DNA of 37,502 bases from an uncultured Bacteroidota bacterium (GTDB taxonomy: Bacteria; Bacteroidota; Bacteroidia; Bacteroidales; FEN-979). The notes under the pieces are model-generated. The model worked only from the letters and a program-made list of their open reading frames with translations, was not told where the DNA came from and made no database searches. A program made the position numbers and the translations under genes. Location: positions 1 to 37,502 of the forward strand of contig CALCGJ010000197.1 of NCBI GenBank assembly GCA_937900965.1, read 5' to 3'. Shown in pieces: positions 24,078 to 32,641 of this stretch (position 1 is the stretch's first letter; every line of letters starts with the position of its first letter).

Positions 24078-24181
24078 CCCCTAAATCCCCTGAAGGGGAC
24101 TTACTTCCCTTCGCGAATGACCCCACCTTAATCCTCCCCTTGAAGGGGAGGAAATAAAGCCCCCTTTAGGGGGTTTGGGGG
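24076..24181. repeat. Palindromic 3'-end element, copy 1
   Basis: Left arm 24078-24102 (CCCCTAAATCCCCTGAAGGG...) and right arm 24157-24181 (ending TTTGGGGG) are imperfect inverted repeats of 25 bases, each with its own small palindrome. The core holds TTCGCGAA and a 9-bp-stem hairpin at 24132-24152. The element begins in the stop codon of the prolyl oligopeptidase gene. Two further copies are at 33608-33700 and 37386-37479. Confidence 0.9.
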
Positions 24182-24245
24182 CAAATTATTTTATACCCCC
24201 ACCCAACCTTTTCCCATTTAGAGTTGTCATGTTATTATATGGCAG

Positions 24246-24292
24246 GGGCAATGTGTAGGGGCGACCTGCCAGGTCGCCCCTACACATTGCCC
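24246..24292. repeat. Perfect 47-bp palindrome (23-bp arms, 1-base centre)
   Basis: The left arm 24246-24268 (GGGCAATGTGTAGGGGCGAC...) and right arm 24270-24292 are exact inverted repeats around C24269. It shares the frame GTAGGGGC...GCCCCTAC with the terminator palindrome at 5311-5338. There is no T-tract on either side, so it is not a classical terminator. It lies between copy 1 of the 3' element and the sigma factor gene. Confidence 0.95.
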
Positions 24293-24335
24293 TTAGAAAA
24301 AAGTTATTAACAACGTATAACCTTTCGGGGGTAAA

Positions 24336-24354
24336 CCGGATTAATGTCCGGAGG
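24336..24354 (+). promoter_or_regulatory. CCGGA...TCCGG dyad and GGAGG before the CHAT-operon sigma gene
   Basis: CCGGA (24336-24340) and TCCGG (24347-24351) form a dyad with a 6-base centre. It overlaps GGAGG (24350-24354), which stands 8 bases before the ATG at 24363. A Shine-Dalgarno-like sequence is unusual in this window, and the dyad could hide it in a hairpin or bind a regulator. No clear TAnnTTTG box is seen upstream, so the operon may use another sigma factor, possibly its own. Confidence 0.35.
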
Positions 24355-24362
24355 TAAATCGT

Positions 24363-24947
24363 ATGAGACCCTTTTCAGATTCAAAAATCATTGACGGGAT
24401 TGTTAACAAGCGACCTGAAGTAATCCATTTTATGTACAAGGATTATTTTCCGCTGATCCTGGCTTTAGTTGAAAAAAATTCCGGCACTCTTCAGGATGCA
24501 CAGGACATTTTTCAGGAGGGCCAGATGGCGCTTTACCTGAGGTGCCGCGATCACGAACTGGTGCTGAATTGCGCCCTGCGGAGCTATTTCTATTCCATCT
24601 GCCGGAATCTTTGGTTACAACGACTGGAGAAGAAGTACAGGCTTGTATATGAGCCTGATCTACTGGTTAATGAAAGTGTAGCCAAATATATTACGAAGGA
24701 AAGCATTACCCGGGAACAGAAACTTGTGCGCCATAGAATTTTCTGGAAGCACTTCAACCAACTTCCGGAAGATTGCCAGAAGGTGTTCCTGATGTATTTC
24801 GACAAGGTTCCGTTCAAGGAGGTAGCTGAAAAGCTTGGATTTACAGATGAGAACTATGCTAAAGTCCGGAAGTATCTCTGTAAGAAATTATTGATAAAAC
24901 GTATTAAAAAAGATCCTGAATATCCAAATTGTGTTGATCATGAATAA
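24363..24947 (+). CDS. Sigma-70 family (ECF-like) factor, first gene of the CHAT operon
   Basis: The protein has 194 residues. Region 2 is recognisable (VIHFMYKDYFPLILALVEKNSGTLQDAQDIFQEGQMALYLR then LRSYFYSICRNLWLQRLEKK), and region 4 reads LPEDCQKVFLMYFDKVPFKEVAEKLGFTDENYAKVRKYLCKKLL. It resembles the divergent Bacteroidota sigma factors that are encoded beside membrane partners. It overlaps the next gene by 8 bases and starts an operon with a membrane anti-sigma-like protein and a TPR-CHAT protease, so it is probably held inactive by the partner. The lack of a housekeeping -7 box upstream allows for autoregulation. Confidence 0.88.
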   Translation: MRPFSDSKIIDGIVNKRPEVIHFMYKDYFPLILALVEKNSGTLQDAQDIFQEGQMALYLRCRDHELVLNCALRSYFYSICRNLWLQRLEKKYRLVYEPDLLVNESVAKYITKESITREQKLVRHRIFWKHFNQLPEDCQKVFLMYFDKVPFKEVAEKLGFTDENYAKVRKYLCKKLLIKRIKKDPEYPNCVDHE

Positions 24948-25719
24948 TCACGAAGATATATATGAGTGGATCTCCCGCTACAACGAGGGAGACCTCAAAG
25001 GAGAGGATTTGAAGAGATTTCTTCAGATCCTTGCATCCGACCCGGAGATCAGAGCTGATACAGAACTTGACAGAGAGCTAACCGAGTTTTTTAAGGACAG
25101 GGATCTACTCGAATTTCTGAATGTTCTGGACCAGGTTAAACGTAATAAAAGACAGGGTTTTGGTCTTAATTGCCTTCTTCTTGCGGCTCTGCTTATCATT
25201 TTAGTCTCGATTAGTGGCTTCTGGGCTTACATGAATCCGCTAAGAACAGGTCACCCAAGGATTAGAGAAAGTGTAGTTGTAACAACAGATGTGGAGTCCA
25301 CTCAATCTCAAGGTAAAATAGAGCCGATCCTTCGAAAGTCTCCGGGATACCCTGAAATTCTGATTGGGAGTGATATAAAGGATCTGAATCTTCTGGCAGC
25401 CAATTTTCAACCGTTGAATTACATGGAAGGAATGGTCGGTATAGTTACCCGGACTGGCCAATTCAACTTGTTATCTCCTGAGAATATGGTCATGTTGGTT
25501 CCAGGAGATACAATTCAGTTTCATTGGAAAAACAGTGGAGAAACCGATCCCTCTTTCGAAGTAATTAATAATCGGGGTGAAATTATTGTCAGCCGGGAAG
25601 TCATAGCCGGAGGTTCATTGACTCTCCCAACCCACTCCTGGAAGGAAGGTCTTTATTACTGGAAGTTCTTGCTTCAGGAGAATCTGGTTAGTGTTGGAAA
25701 AATTACCATTAAAAGATGA
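24940..25719 (+). CDS. Single-pass membrane protein, putative anti-sigma factor with periplasmic domain
   Basis: The protein has 259 residues from the ATG at 24940 (an in-frame GTG at 24931 is possible). Residues 1-72 are a charged helical domain (IYEWISRYNEGDLKGEDLKRFLQILASDPEIRADTELDRELTEFF) similar in style to the N-termini of Bacteroidota anti-sigma proteins. One membrane segment follows at about 75-97. The rest, about 160 residues, should be periplasmic and ends with a beta-rich module (VPGDTIQFHWKNSGETDPSF ... GLYYWKFLLQENLVSVGKITI). I do not recognise a named family. Position between a sigma factor gene (8-base overlap) and a CHAT protease gene (ATGA overlap) suggests it sequesters the sigma factor and is the protease's target; this is inference. 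Confidence 0.75.
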   Translation: MNNHEDIYEWISRYNEGDLKGEDLKRFLQILASDPEIRADTELDRELTEFFKDRDLLEFLNVLDQVKRNKRQGFGLNCLLLAALLIILVSISGFWAYMNPLRTGHPRIRESVVVTTDVESTQSQGKIEPILRKSPGYPEILIGSDIKDLNLLAANFQPLNYMEGMVGIVTRTGQFNLLSPENMVMLVPGDTIQFHWKNSGETDPSFEVINNRGEIIVSREVIAGGSLTLPTHSWKEGLYYWKFLLQENLVSVGKITIKR

Positions 25720-28229
25720 GGTCTAATTTGAATTTTGGTCGGTTTATAACACCAACCCTGATTATCTGTCTTTTTGTCCGGATGACCGGGCCCGCACAGT
25801 CTTTTAACCAGGTTGATTCAATCGCTGTCTCAACGGCACTCTTCGATCATGGAAACATTCTGCTTCTGAACAGGAGGTGGGATCCGGCACTACTGGCATA
25901 CAATAATGCACTAAAATACTCATCCGATGAGATTCAGCAGGCAAAGATCCATCAGAACCTCGGCTCTCTTCATTTTCTGCTGTCTGATTTTCAAAAAGCA
26001 ACAATTCATTTTGAATACGCTTTTCACATGCTCAAATGGAAATTATCAGAGACAGAACATCTCGCGGAGATATGCCTGAACCTGGGTTTTACTTACATCG
26101 AAAGGGAGGAGCTCGGGCAGGCATCGAACTGGTTTGATCTGGCAGCCAAATACAAACCCTCTGATTCATTCTTGTGGCATTTACGCCTTGCCCTTGGAAC
26201 GGGAAATGTCCTTTTTTCCAGAGGAGCATATCGGGAATCTATGGACATATATAACCAGGCTGTCGAGAACTGCACTTCAGTCGTGCCGGTTTTTGAAGAA
26301 GAGGTATGGATCAGGAAAAATCTGGCCTGGAGCTTTCATGCACTGGGAGAACTTGATTCGGCCAGTCTGAAGCTGGATCAGGCACTCGAACGGATCAACC
26401 TATCAGCCGATAAGGATAGTTTCTCAGTTCTGGAGATCCTTTTGCTGAAAGGACTCTTGCTGAGCTTGTCCGGAAAAAAGCTGGAAGCTCTGCAGGTGTT
26501 CGATGAGGCACTCGATCAGGTTAGCCAAAAACAGTCTCTCCCAGCTGACTCCATGGATCAATCTAACAGAGTGGAAACAATAGATGTGTTAAAATACAGG
26601 ATTTTGCATGAAAAGGTCAACGTTGAATGGAACCTTTCAGACTCGATTGAGCCGGACCTGATTGAAATCCAAAGAATGTATAATGAGGTTCTCATGATAC
26701 TGCAATTGGGAGAAAAACTGGCAAAAAACAGTTCGTTGAGGAGATTGATTGCCATGGAACCTGGAATACAGTGTTCTCTGACCGGAATAGCTGTTGAATT
26801 ACTTTTATACATGAAAAGGGATACCACTTCCGTAGTCAGTGAGATTGTCAGCCTGATGCAGAGGTTGACCCGTTTCGAAGACCTTTGTTATACCGATTTG
26901 GATGATAGGATTGGCATCCTTCCCGATTCCCTGAGGTCAGGCTTTAATGGATTGAAGAGTTATCTTTTCAAACTTCATAAGCAACGCTTTATGGAGTCTC
27001 ATGATATGCTGAAGCCAGAATCGGAACTGGTCAGGGAAAGAGTCATGACCCTAAACAAACTTTTTGGTTTCACAATGGGGAATGCAGATGACAAAGGAAA
27101 CAGTTTATTGGACTGTCTGAATGATTCTGATCCTCATGTTGCTCCAATTCTTTCCGGAATCCGCTCACTCCTGCATCAGGATGAAGCGTTGCTCAAATAC
27201 CTTCTCTGTGACTCAACTCTTTTTACAATTCTGCTTACGACCGATACTTGTGCTGTCTTGAAAAGTGATGTCGGGAATGAGTTCAGTTTGCAAATAAAAG
27301 GCTATATAAAGTCGTTAAAAGTACTTGATCCTCCCGGTTTTGTTAAATTCAGCACCAGGTTGTATCATCAACTTCTTGAACCGGTTGAGGCATTTTTAGT
27401 GAATAAGAGATCGCTGCAGATTATTCCCGACAGACATTTTATGACACTCCCATTTGACGCGTTGATCTGTAACCATGGGAATCAGTCACAATACGTGGAA
27501 GAATACCTGATTCACCGATATGAAGTAGGGTGTTATACATCACTCTCCTCGTGGTACAAACTGCGCAATAATCTTACTAATATCAACCAGCATCGCACCT
27601 ATGAGTATGATTTTGGAGCTTGTGCCCCGGAATTCTCAGGGGGAGAAGCAATCTCATTGCCGCATGCCAGGCATGAAGTGGAGAAAATCTCCAGACTGTT
27701 TCGGTTAAAAAACAGGAAAATCAAAACGTTAACGGGAAAAGAACTTTGCACGGAGTCTCTTCTTTCGTTAGCAAGTCAATCACGAATCGTTCACCTGGCC
27801 ACACATGGATATAAGGATCCGGATCATCCGGAATTTTCAGGATGGATGATGCCGGGTGATCCGTCTCCGTCACCACATATGTATAATCGCGAAACCAGGC
27901 TTGAGTTAGGGTCACTCCAGACCCTTCAACTGAAGAGTGAACTGCTTGTTTTTAGTTCCTGTTCGGTGGGACCTGAATCAGGGAGAAGTTGGTACAGAAT
28001 GACTAATTTCCCTTATAACTTCTTCCGTGCCGGGATACATCATATACTCTTCTCGTTATGGAATGTTTCGGATAAACATACAAATCAGTTTATGGATACT
28101 TTTTACCGGAATTATTTAAACGGAGATAGTTTTTCGGCAGCGCTTCGGGCAGCGAAATTACAGATGCTCTCTACACCCGAAACGGCTTTCCCAACAATTT
28201 GGTCAGTCTTCGTGCTGTTGTCTGATTAG
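25716..28229 (+). CDS. TPR-CHAT protease, probably exported
   Basis: The protein has 837 residues. Residues 1 to about 28 (ITPTLIICLFVRMTGPAQS) look like a signal peptide, though an Arg sits in the hydrophobic core. Helical TPR-type repeats follow at about 35-300 (for example LLNRRWDPALLAYNNALKYS, AEICLNLGFTYIEREELGQA). A central helical linker leads to the C-terminal CHAT domain at about 550-837. The caspase-like dyad is intact: His697 in HLATHG and Cys749 in FSSCSVG. FRAGIHHILFSLWNVSD and the end FPTIWSVFVLLSD are standard CHAT motifs. CHAT proteins are caspase/separase-like peptidases; TPR-CHAT Csx29 cleaves a sigma-factor partner in type III-E CRISPR systems. Here it is third in an operon after a sigma factor and a membrane partner. 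Confidence 0.9.
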   Translation: MRSNLNFGRFITPTLIICLFVRMTGPAQSFNQVDSIAVSTALFDHGNILLLNRRWDPALLAYNNALKYSSDEIQQAKIHQNLGSLHFLLSDFQKATIHFEYAFHMLKWKLSETEHLAEICLNLGFTYIEREELGQASNWFDLAAKYKPSDSFLWHLRLALGTGNVLFSRGAYRESMDIYNQAVENCTSVVPVFEEEVWIRKNLAWSFHALGELDSASLKLDQALERINLSADKDSFSVLEILLLKGLLLSLSGKKLEALQVFDEALDQVSQKQSLPADSMDQSNRVETIDVLKYRILHEKVNVEWNLSDSIEPDLIEIQRMYNEVLMILQLGEKLAKNSSLRRLIAMEPGIQCSLTGIAVELLLYMKRDTTSVVSEIVSLMQRLTRFEDLCYTDLDDRIGILPDSLRSGFNGLKSYLFKLHKQRFMESHDMLKPESELVRERVMTLNKLFGFTMGNADDKGNSLLDCLNDSDPHVAPILSGIRSLLHQDEALLKYLLCDSTLFTILLTTDTCAVLKSDVGNEFSLQIKGYIKSLKVLDPPGFVKFSTRLYHQLLEPVEAFLVNKRSLQIIPDRHFMTLPFDALICNHGNQSQYVEEYLIHRYEVGCYTSLSSWYKLRNNLTNINQHRTYEYDFGACAPEFSGGEAISLPHARHEVEKISRLFRLKNRKIKTLTGKELCTESLLSLASQSRIVHLATHGYKDPDHPEFSGWMMPGDPSPSPHMYNRETRLELGSLQTLQLKSELLVFSSCSVGPESGRSWYRMTNFPYNFFRAGIHHILFSLWNVSDKHTNQFMDTFYRNYLNGDSFSAALRAAKLQMLSTPETAFPTIWSVFVLLSD

Positions 28230-28609
28230 GGGGTTTTCACCGCAATCGTTTCAATCTCCACCAGCGCTCCCTTTGGCAGCCCAACTGCAGCGAATGCTGC
28301 GCGTGCAGGACGGTTAACAGCATAATACCGGTTGTATACCTCATTCATGTCACCAAAATGGTCCATGGTAGTGAGAAGGACAGTCGACTTCACAACATCT
28401 TCATACGTGTATCCTGCAGCCTCCAGGATGGCTCCTATGTTTCTCAGAACCAGATCGGACTGGGATTTGATATCTCCATCAATCAGTTGCCCTGTGACCG
28501 GATCAATAGCAATCTGACCGGAGATATACAGAGTTCCGTTAATCTCCGTGGCCTGACTGTAAGGCCCAATCGCCTGCGGTGCTTTATCAGTTTCAATAAT
28601 TCGCTTCAT
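28226..28609 (-). CDS. ridA: RidA family reactive enamine/imine deaminase
   Basis: This 127-residue protein hydrolyses reactive 2-aminoacrylate and related enamines formed by PLP enzymes. Motifs APQAIGPYSQA, LYISGQI and the C-terminal RPARAAFAAVGLPKGALVEIE with the substrate-binding Arg are intact. Length is normal. Its stop interlocks with the stop of the CHAT gene (TTAG at 28226-28229). It lies downstream of lptD on the same strand, separated by an 84-base gap occupied mostly by a heptamer array, and may be read from the lptD transcript. Confidence 0.96.
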   Translation of the reverse strand: MKRIIETDKAPQAIGPYSQATEINGTLYISGQIAIDPVTGQLIDGDIKSQSDLVLRNIGAILEAAGYTYEDVVKSTVLLTTMDHFGDMNEVYNRYYAVNRPARAAFAAVGLPKGALVEIETIAVKTP

Positions 28610-28623
28610 CTATGGTTTTTTTG

Positions 28624-28693
28624 AAAATCGTGAATCGTGAATCGTGAATCGACTCTGAAATTCGTCATTCGACATTCCTGCTCATTCATGTCA
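28624..28693. repeat. Period-7 tandem array G (unit TGAATCG / CATTCGA)
   Basis: About ten heptamers: AAAATCG, three TGAATCG, ACTCTGA, AATTCGT, CATTCGA, CATTCCT, GCTCATT, CATGTCA. The array ends exactly at the stop codon of lptD (28694) and fills the lptD-ridA gap. The ATTCGT family also appears in arrays A and F. Confidence 0.85.
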
Positions 28694-31384
28694 TTAGTTA
28701 TAGTCTCTAAAGTCTTTCTTCTTATTCAGCTTCAAGTCCTGCAGCATGCTGGCTTTTACATTGATTGAAAAGTTCCATTGCTGTTGAGCTCCTTTTGGAA
28801 CCCATCCAAATGACATCTCCCAGCAGTGGAGGTCGCGGTAAATATTAACAGAGGTATAGCCAAGTTCATTACTGGTGAAATCCCATCCGGTTGTCAGGGT
28901 GATTTTCCATTTGGGAGTGATGTTGAGCTGCCCGTTAAAGCTCAGGGTTTGAATGATCTTGGGCACCCGCTTCTCTTGTTTATGATCCCAGGCTGCTGAA
29001 TACCTGAAGTTATAATTGACACTGAAACTCCAGGGGATGTCGAAATCTATGTAATAGTCGTAATACCGCTGCAGATCTTCCTGTTCCATTTCAGTACCCT
29101 TCGTAGCCTTTTTCTTCTTTCCGACTTTGTCGGACGACAAGCTATAGTTTAACCCGATATCCCATGTGGTGTTATCTAAGCGCAGCAACCGGTGGTTTAC
29201 CTTCCACTCCGAGGCGTTTGTACGCCTGCCCAACGAGTCCAGGGCATAAGGATCCCAACGGCTCGAATATTGAATATTAAGACCTTTGAAGATAGTTGTC
29301 CTTCCCGACATCGAGATCGTTGACCAGTTCAGGGAATCTTTCGCTATGTCGTAAGAGGCTGAGATCACAAAGTTGTCAATTAGTACAATTTTTTTCGTCC
29401 CTGTTATGGTATCTTTCCGGTTTCGTACTTTAATCTCAAGATTGTTACTTAAACTGAAGGTAACCAACCCCGACTGTTTACCCGGAGGGCCGCCATAAAG
29501 GCTTCCCTGAAAGATAGAGTATTTTCCGGGTGTCGAGTTCGTGTCATTTTCGATCTCTTTGTAATAGCCCCACATCGGAGCCCCGAAGTTTGGTGTATAG
29601 CTGAATGATACCGCCGGTGTCAAAACATGTCGTATCGCTTTAACGGGACCACCTTTGAACTGAAACATCCCGTAAATCCGGGTATTGATAGATGAGGAGA
29701 AGTTGAAGTCGAAAGCATTCTTGAACCCGTATATTGTATCAGTCTTATAGTGAGCAGCGTAGGTAGTGTCGGGGGTAACAATGGAATCAACATATGATTT
29801 TTTGATATAATTGAAATACATCTTATCGCGGATACTCAGACTGTTGGTAAAGTTGATGAATTTGAAGATCCGCCAGGTCCCTGAAATAGGAATATTGTGC
29901 CGGATGCCGTTTTTCATATCCTTGTACCATCCCGGTTGGAAAAGGGCAGAGTCGTAAGTATTATACCTGTTTTCGAGATCGAGGTTGTATTTCAACCCGA
30001 TCTGCTCGTACCACTTGAGTTTCCCGGACCTTAATTTTTTTCTGAACGGGTAAAACTGATTAACGGAAAATGAGATCTGAGGAAAACCAAAATTGATCTC
30101 TTTGGTGATGGTATTCTGACTGTGGTTAAAGTTCAGGTTGAGGAAATATTTTCCCGCGAAACTTGTCGAATAGTTGATACTTGACTGGAAGGTGTTGGAG
30201 AGGTAAGCTTCGGTACTTGAAGATGGATTGTATTTGTTGAAGGTATTGCTTACAATGTTGACATTGGCTGAGAAGTTGCTGTTGGGCCTGGCTTTCCTGT
30301 CCTGGTTGTGTACCCATCGGAATTCAAAATCCTCCCTTCTCTGATAATCCGGAGATCCCTTGAATCCCAGTAAGTTGATAGCATATCCAAGTTTTAACAT
30401 CCCATTGTATTTATACCTTTTCACATAATTGAAAGTGGGTTTGACCGCCCAGCTTCCCCTGGAGTAAATGTCGCCGAGGATCTTCAGATCCATGTATTCG
30501 TTGATAGCCCAATAATACCCGCCATTTTCAAGGAAGAAGCCGCGGTTGGCCGACTCCCCGTAGGTGGGGATAATGATCCCCGACCGCTGGCCGGTCCGGT
30601 TGGGGAAATAGCCAAAAGGGATGAAAAGAGGAGTGGGGACTTCCGCAATGGCGAGATAAGCCGAACTCGTTACAATCTTGCTGTTTGGGATGACTTTGGC
30701 TTTGTTGAACCGGAATTCGAAATGAGGATGTTCCTCATTGCTGCAGGTTGTGTAAGATCCTTGCTTGATATAGGTGACATCATCGGCCATCTTTTTCACG
30801 ACCTGTCCATGCAGATACCCTTCGTCCTGTTGTGTGAAAACCCTTCTGATATACCCTTTCTTTGTTTTGTAATTGTAGTTCATGACTTTCGACTTGAACT
30901 GCATATCCCCCTGGGTGAACTCCGGAACCCCGATCTCTTTGTCGAGTGAATCACGCGACCCGTGGGCGTAGATCATGTTTTTCGGGAAGTCGATTTCTAT
31001 GTAATTGGCCTTTAAGTTGATATCGCCGTAAGTGATATCCCCCAGGTTGTATAGGTACATTCGCTGACGTTTGATATCGAAGCGAAGAGAATCTGCTGAT
31101 TTGTAGTCAACTTTGGCATCAAGGGAGCTTTTTTTTTCAGACAGCAATGAAACAGAATCCACTCCAATTGTATCTGATACAAGGGAGATGGAGTCGCTGG
31201 TTGAAATCAGGCTGTCAACAACGTAGGTAATAGAGTCACCAACTGGCTTAAGAGTATCAGGAATAACTGGCATGATTGTATCCTGACCCTGCAGAGAGCA
31301 TGTAAAAAGCAGGAAAAGAGGAAAAAAAATAGGCAGGAAACACCCGATTCTTGTTAATATTTTCGTTAACAACTTCTGTGGCAA
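28694..31384 (-). CDS. lptD: LPS-assembly outer-membrane protein LptD (Bacteroidota type)
   Basis: The protein has 896 residues. A hydrophobic signal (LPIFFPLFLLFTCSLQGQ) is followed by a Ser/Asp/Thr-rich spacer, an OstA/LptA-like beta-jellyroll (about 95-210: DSLRFDIKRQRMYLYNLGDITYGDINLKANYIEIDF) and a long beta-barrel with many aromatic strands to the C-terminus. GYFPNRTGQRSGIIIPTYGESANRGFFLENGGYYW is the signature of the family's barrel start. It should insert lipopolysaccharide or lipooligosaccharide in the outer leaflet. It is divergent from the amidase-MlaD genes; an LptA-like gene and an LptF/G gene are also in this window. Confidence 0.93.
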   Translation of the reverse strand: MPQKLLTKILTRIGCFLPIFFPLFLLFTCSLQGQDTIMPVIPDTLKPVGDSITYVVDSLISTSDSISLVSDTIGVDSVSLLSEKKSSLDAKVDYKSADSLRFDIKRQRMYLYNLGDITYGDINLKANYIEIDFPKNMIYAHGSRDSLDKEIGVPEFTQGDMQFKSKVMNYNYKTKKGYIRRVFTQQDEGYLHGQVVKKMADDVTYIKQGSYTTCSNEEHPHFEFRFNKAKVIPNSKIVTSSAYLAIAEVPTPLFIPFGYFPNRTGQRSGIIIPTYGESANRGFFLENGGYYWAINEYMDLKILGDIYSRGSWAVKPTFNYVKRYKYNGMLKLGYAINLLGFKGSPDYQRREDFEFRWVHNQDRKARPNSNFSANVNIVSNTFNKYNPSSSTEAYLSNTFQSSINYSTSFAGKYFLNLNFNHSQNTITKEINFGFPQISFSVNQFYPFRKKLRSGKLKWYEQIGLKYNLDLENRYNTYDSALFQPGWYKDMKNGIRHNIPISGTWRIFKFINFTNSLSIRDKMYFNYIKKSYVDSIVTPDTTYAAHYKTDTIYGFKNAFDFNFSSSINTRIYGMFQFKGGPVKAIRHVLTPAVSFSYTPNFGAPMWGYYKEIENDTNSTPGKYSIFQGSLYGGPPGKQSGLVTFSLSNNLEIKVRNRKDTITGTKKIVLIDNFVISASYDIAKDSLNWSTISMSGRTTIFKGLNIQYSSRWDPYALDSLGRRTNASEWKVNHRLLRLDNTTWDIGLNYSLSSDKVGKKKKATKGTEMEQEDLQRYYDYYIDFDIPWSFSVNYNFRYSAAWDHKQEKRVPKIIQTLSFNGQLNITPKWKITLTTGWDFTSNELGYTSVNIYRDLHCWEMSFGWVPKGAQQQWNFSINVKASMLQDLKLNKKKDFRDYN

Positions 31385-31401
31385 GGTTGCTGATTAAATT
31401 C

Positions 31402-31409
31402 TATCTTTG
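31402..31409 (+). promoter_or_regulatory. -7 box of the amidase gene
   Basis: TATCTTTG, an exact TAnnTTTG. It overlaps an in-frame TTG at 31407, which therefore cannot be the translation start and supports the ATG at 31455. Confidence 0.5.
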
Positions 31410-31454
31410 TTCTGGAATGTCTTTGCTATCCGGGTTTCAAAGCTAAAGAAAATA

Positions 31455-32588
31455 ATGGTTGACACACTCTTTTTAAGATACTTTAACAAACTATGGAGAC
31501 AAGCTGCATGGATCATTGGATCTTTTATCCTGATCCTGCCGACCTCTTATTGCCAGGAGCAAAATGCCATCAGAAAGGTGGTTATTGATGCCGGACATGG
31601 AGGTAAAGATCCGGGTACGGTGGGGCGCCGCACCCAGGAGAAGTATGTAGCACTTTCTATCGCCCTGAAAGTTGGAACCCTGATCCAGCGAAACTTCCGG
31701 GATGTTGAAATAATCTACACACGTGACAGGGATCGTTTCATTGAACTGCATGAACGTGCTGCTATTGCTAACCGGAACAAGGCAGATCTCTTTATTTCTA
31801 TCCATGCTAATGCGAATAATCTTAAAACTTTACGTGGAGCTGAGACCTATATTATGGGACTTCACCGCTCACAGGCAAACCTGGAGATAGCAAAACTGGA
31901 AAACGCGGCAATCCTTCTGGAAACTGATTATACGGCAAAATATGAAGGATTTGACCCCAACTCTGATGAGTCATATATTACATTCAGTCTGTACCAGAAC
32001 TCAAACCTGGAGTTAAGTTCCCGGTTCGCGGCGGAGATTCAGGAACAGATGAAAGACCGGGTGGGGCTGGCCGATCGTGGTGTCAGGCAGGCAGGGTTTC
32101 TGGTTTTATACAAGACCACAATGCCCAGCGTTCTGATTGAGGTAGGTTACCTGAGTAATATGGATGAGGAGAATTTCCTGATCTCAGAGAGGGGCCAGGA
32201 CTATATCGCATCCGCTATATTCAGATCATTCAGAAACTATAAGAACGAAGTGGAGAGCCAACAAACAGAGACTCGGTCGTATACTGGAAATCAAAGCATT
32301 CCCGCTGCTTCATCTGCCAATAGTGAGGTTATTTTTAAGATTCAACTGGCTGCATCTCCGGATAAGATAAGCATCTCTTCTCCCCGGTTCAGAGGTGTAA
32401 ACGGAATTCAGGTGTATCAGCACAACGGGATGTATAAATACACTTACGGAGAAGAGAAGGATATAGATAAAGCCAAACAGTTGCAAACCAGGATGCATGC
32501 AAAGGGATTTTCTGATGCTTTTATTGTTGCATTTTACAAAGGCAACAGGATCTCTCTCGACAAGGCTAAAACCCTTCTGGGATTGTAA
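31455..32588 (+). CDS. N-acetylmuramoyl-L-alanine amidase with C-terminal SPOR-like domain
   Basis: The protein has 377 residues from the ATG at 31455. A signal peptide (WIIGSFILILPTSYCQEQ) precedes the Amidase_3 domain at about 35-260, with VVIDAGHGGKDPGTVG, the ISIHANA motif and the late SVLIEVGYLSN; these hold the zinc ligands and catalytic Glu. The last about 80 residues (IFKIQLAASPDKISI ... ARMHAKGFSDAFIVAFYKG-like, with TRMHAKGFSDAFIV seen) look like a SPOR-type peptidoglycan-binding domain. It cleaves peptide stems from glycan strands in the periplasm during division. Similar to AmiC. The MlaD gene follows after 53 bases. Confidence 0.93.
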   Translation: MVDTLFLRYFNKLWRQAAWIIGSFILILPTSYCQEQNAIRKVVIDAGHGGKDPGTVGRRTQEKYVALSIALKVGTLIQRNFRDVEIIYTRDRDRFIELHERAAIANRNKADLFISIHANANNLKTLRGAETYIMGLHRSQANLEIAKLENAAILLETDYTAKYEGFDPNSDESYITFSLYQNSNLELSSRFAAEIQEQMKDRVGLADRGVRQAGFLVLYKTTMPSVLIEVGYLSNMDEENFLISERGQDYIASAIFRSFRNYKNEVESQQTETRSYTGNQSIPAASSANSEVIFKIQLAASPDKISISSPRFRGVNGIQVYQHNGMYKYTYGEEKDIDKAKQLQTRMHAKGFSDAFIVAFYKGNRISLDKAKTLLGL

Positions 32589-32616
32589 GCATTTTTATGA
32601 AATTTTTGTATATTTG
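32584..32616 (+). promoter_or_regulatory. Promoter before the MlaD gene
   Basis: TTG at 32584-32586, a 22-base spacer (slightly long) and TATATTTG at 32609-32616, an exact -7 box. It lets mlaD be transcribed independently of the amidase gene, whose last codons it overlaps. Confidence 0.45.
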
Positions 32617-32641
32617 AACGGATTCTATACCAAGATATCAT

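Noticed and set aside
24246-24292. Rho-independent terminator
   Set aside because: The hairpin is perfect but has no T-tract on either strand and lies after another hairpin element.
24363-28229. Type III-E CRISPR (Craspase) locus
   Set aside because: TPR-CHAT and a sigma factor are present, but there is no gRAMP effector, Csx30/31 homologue, Cas1 or repeat array.
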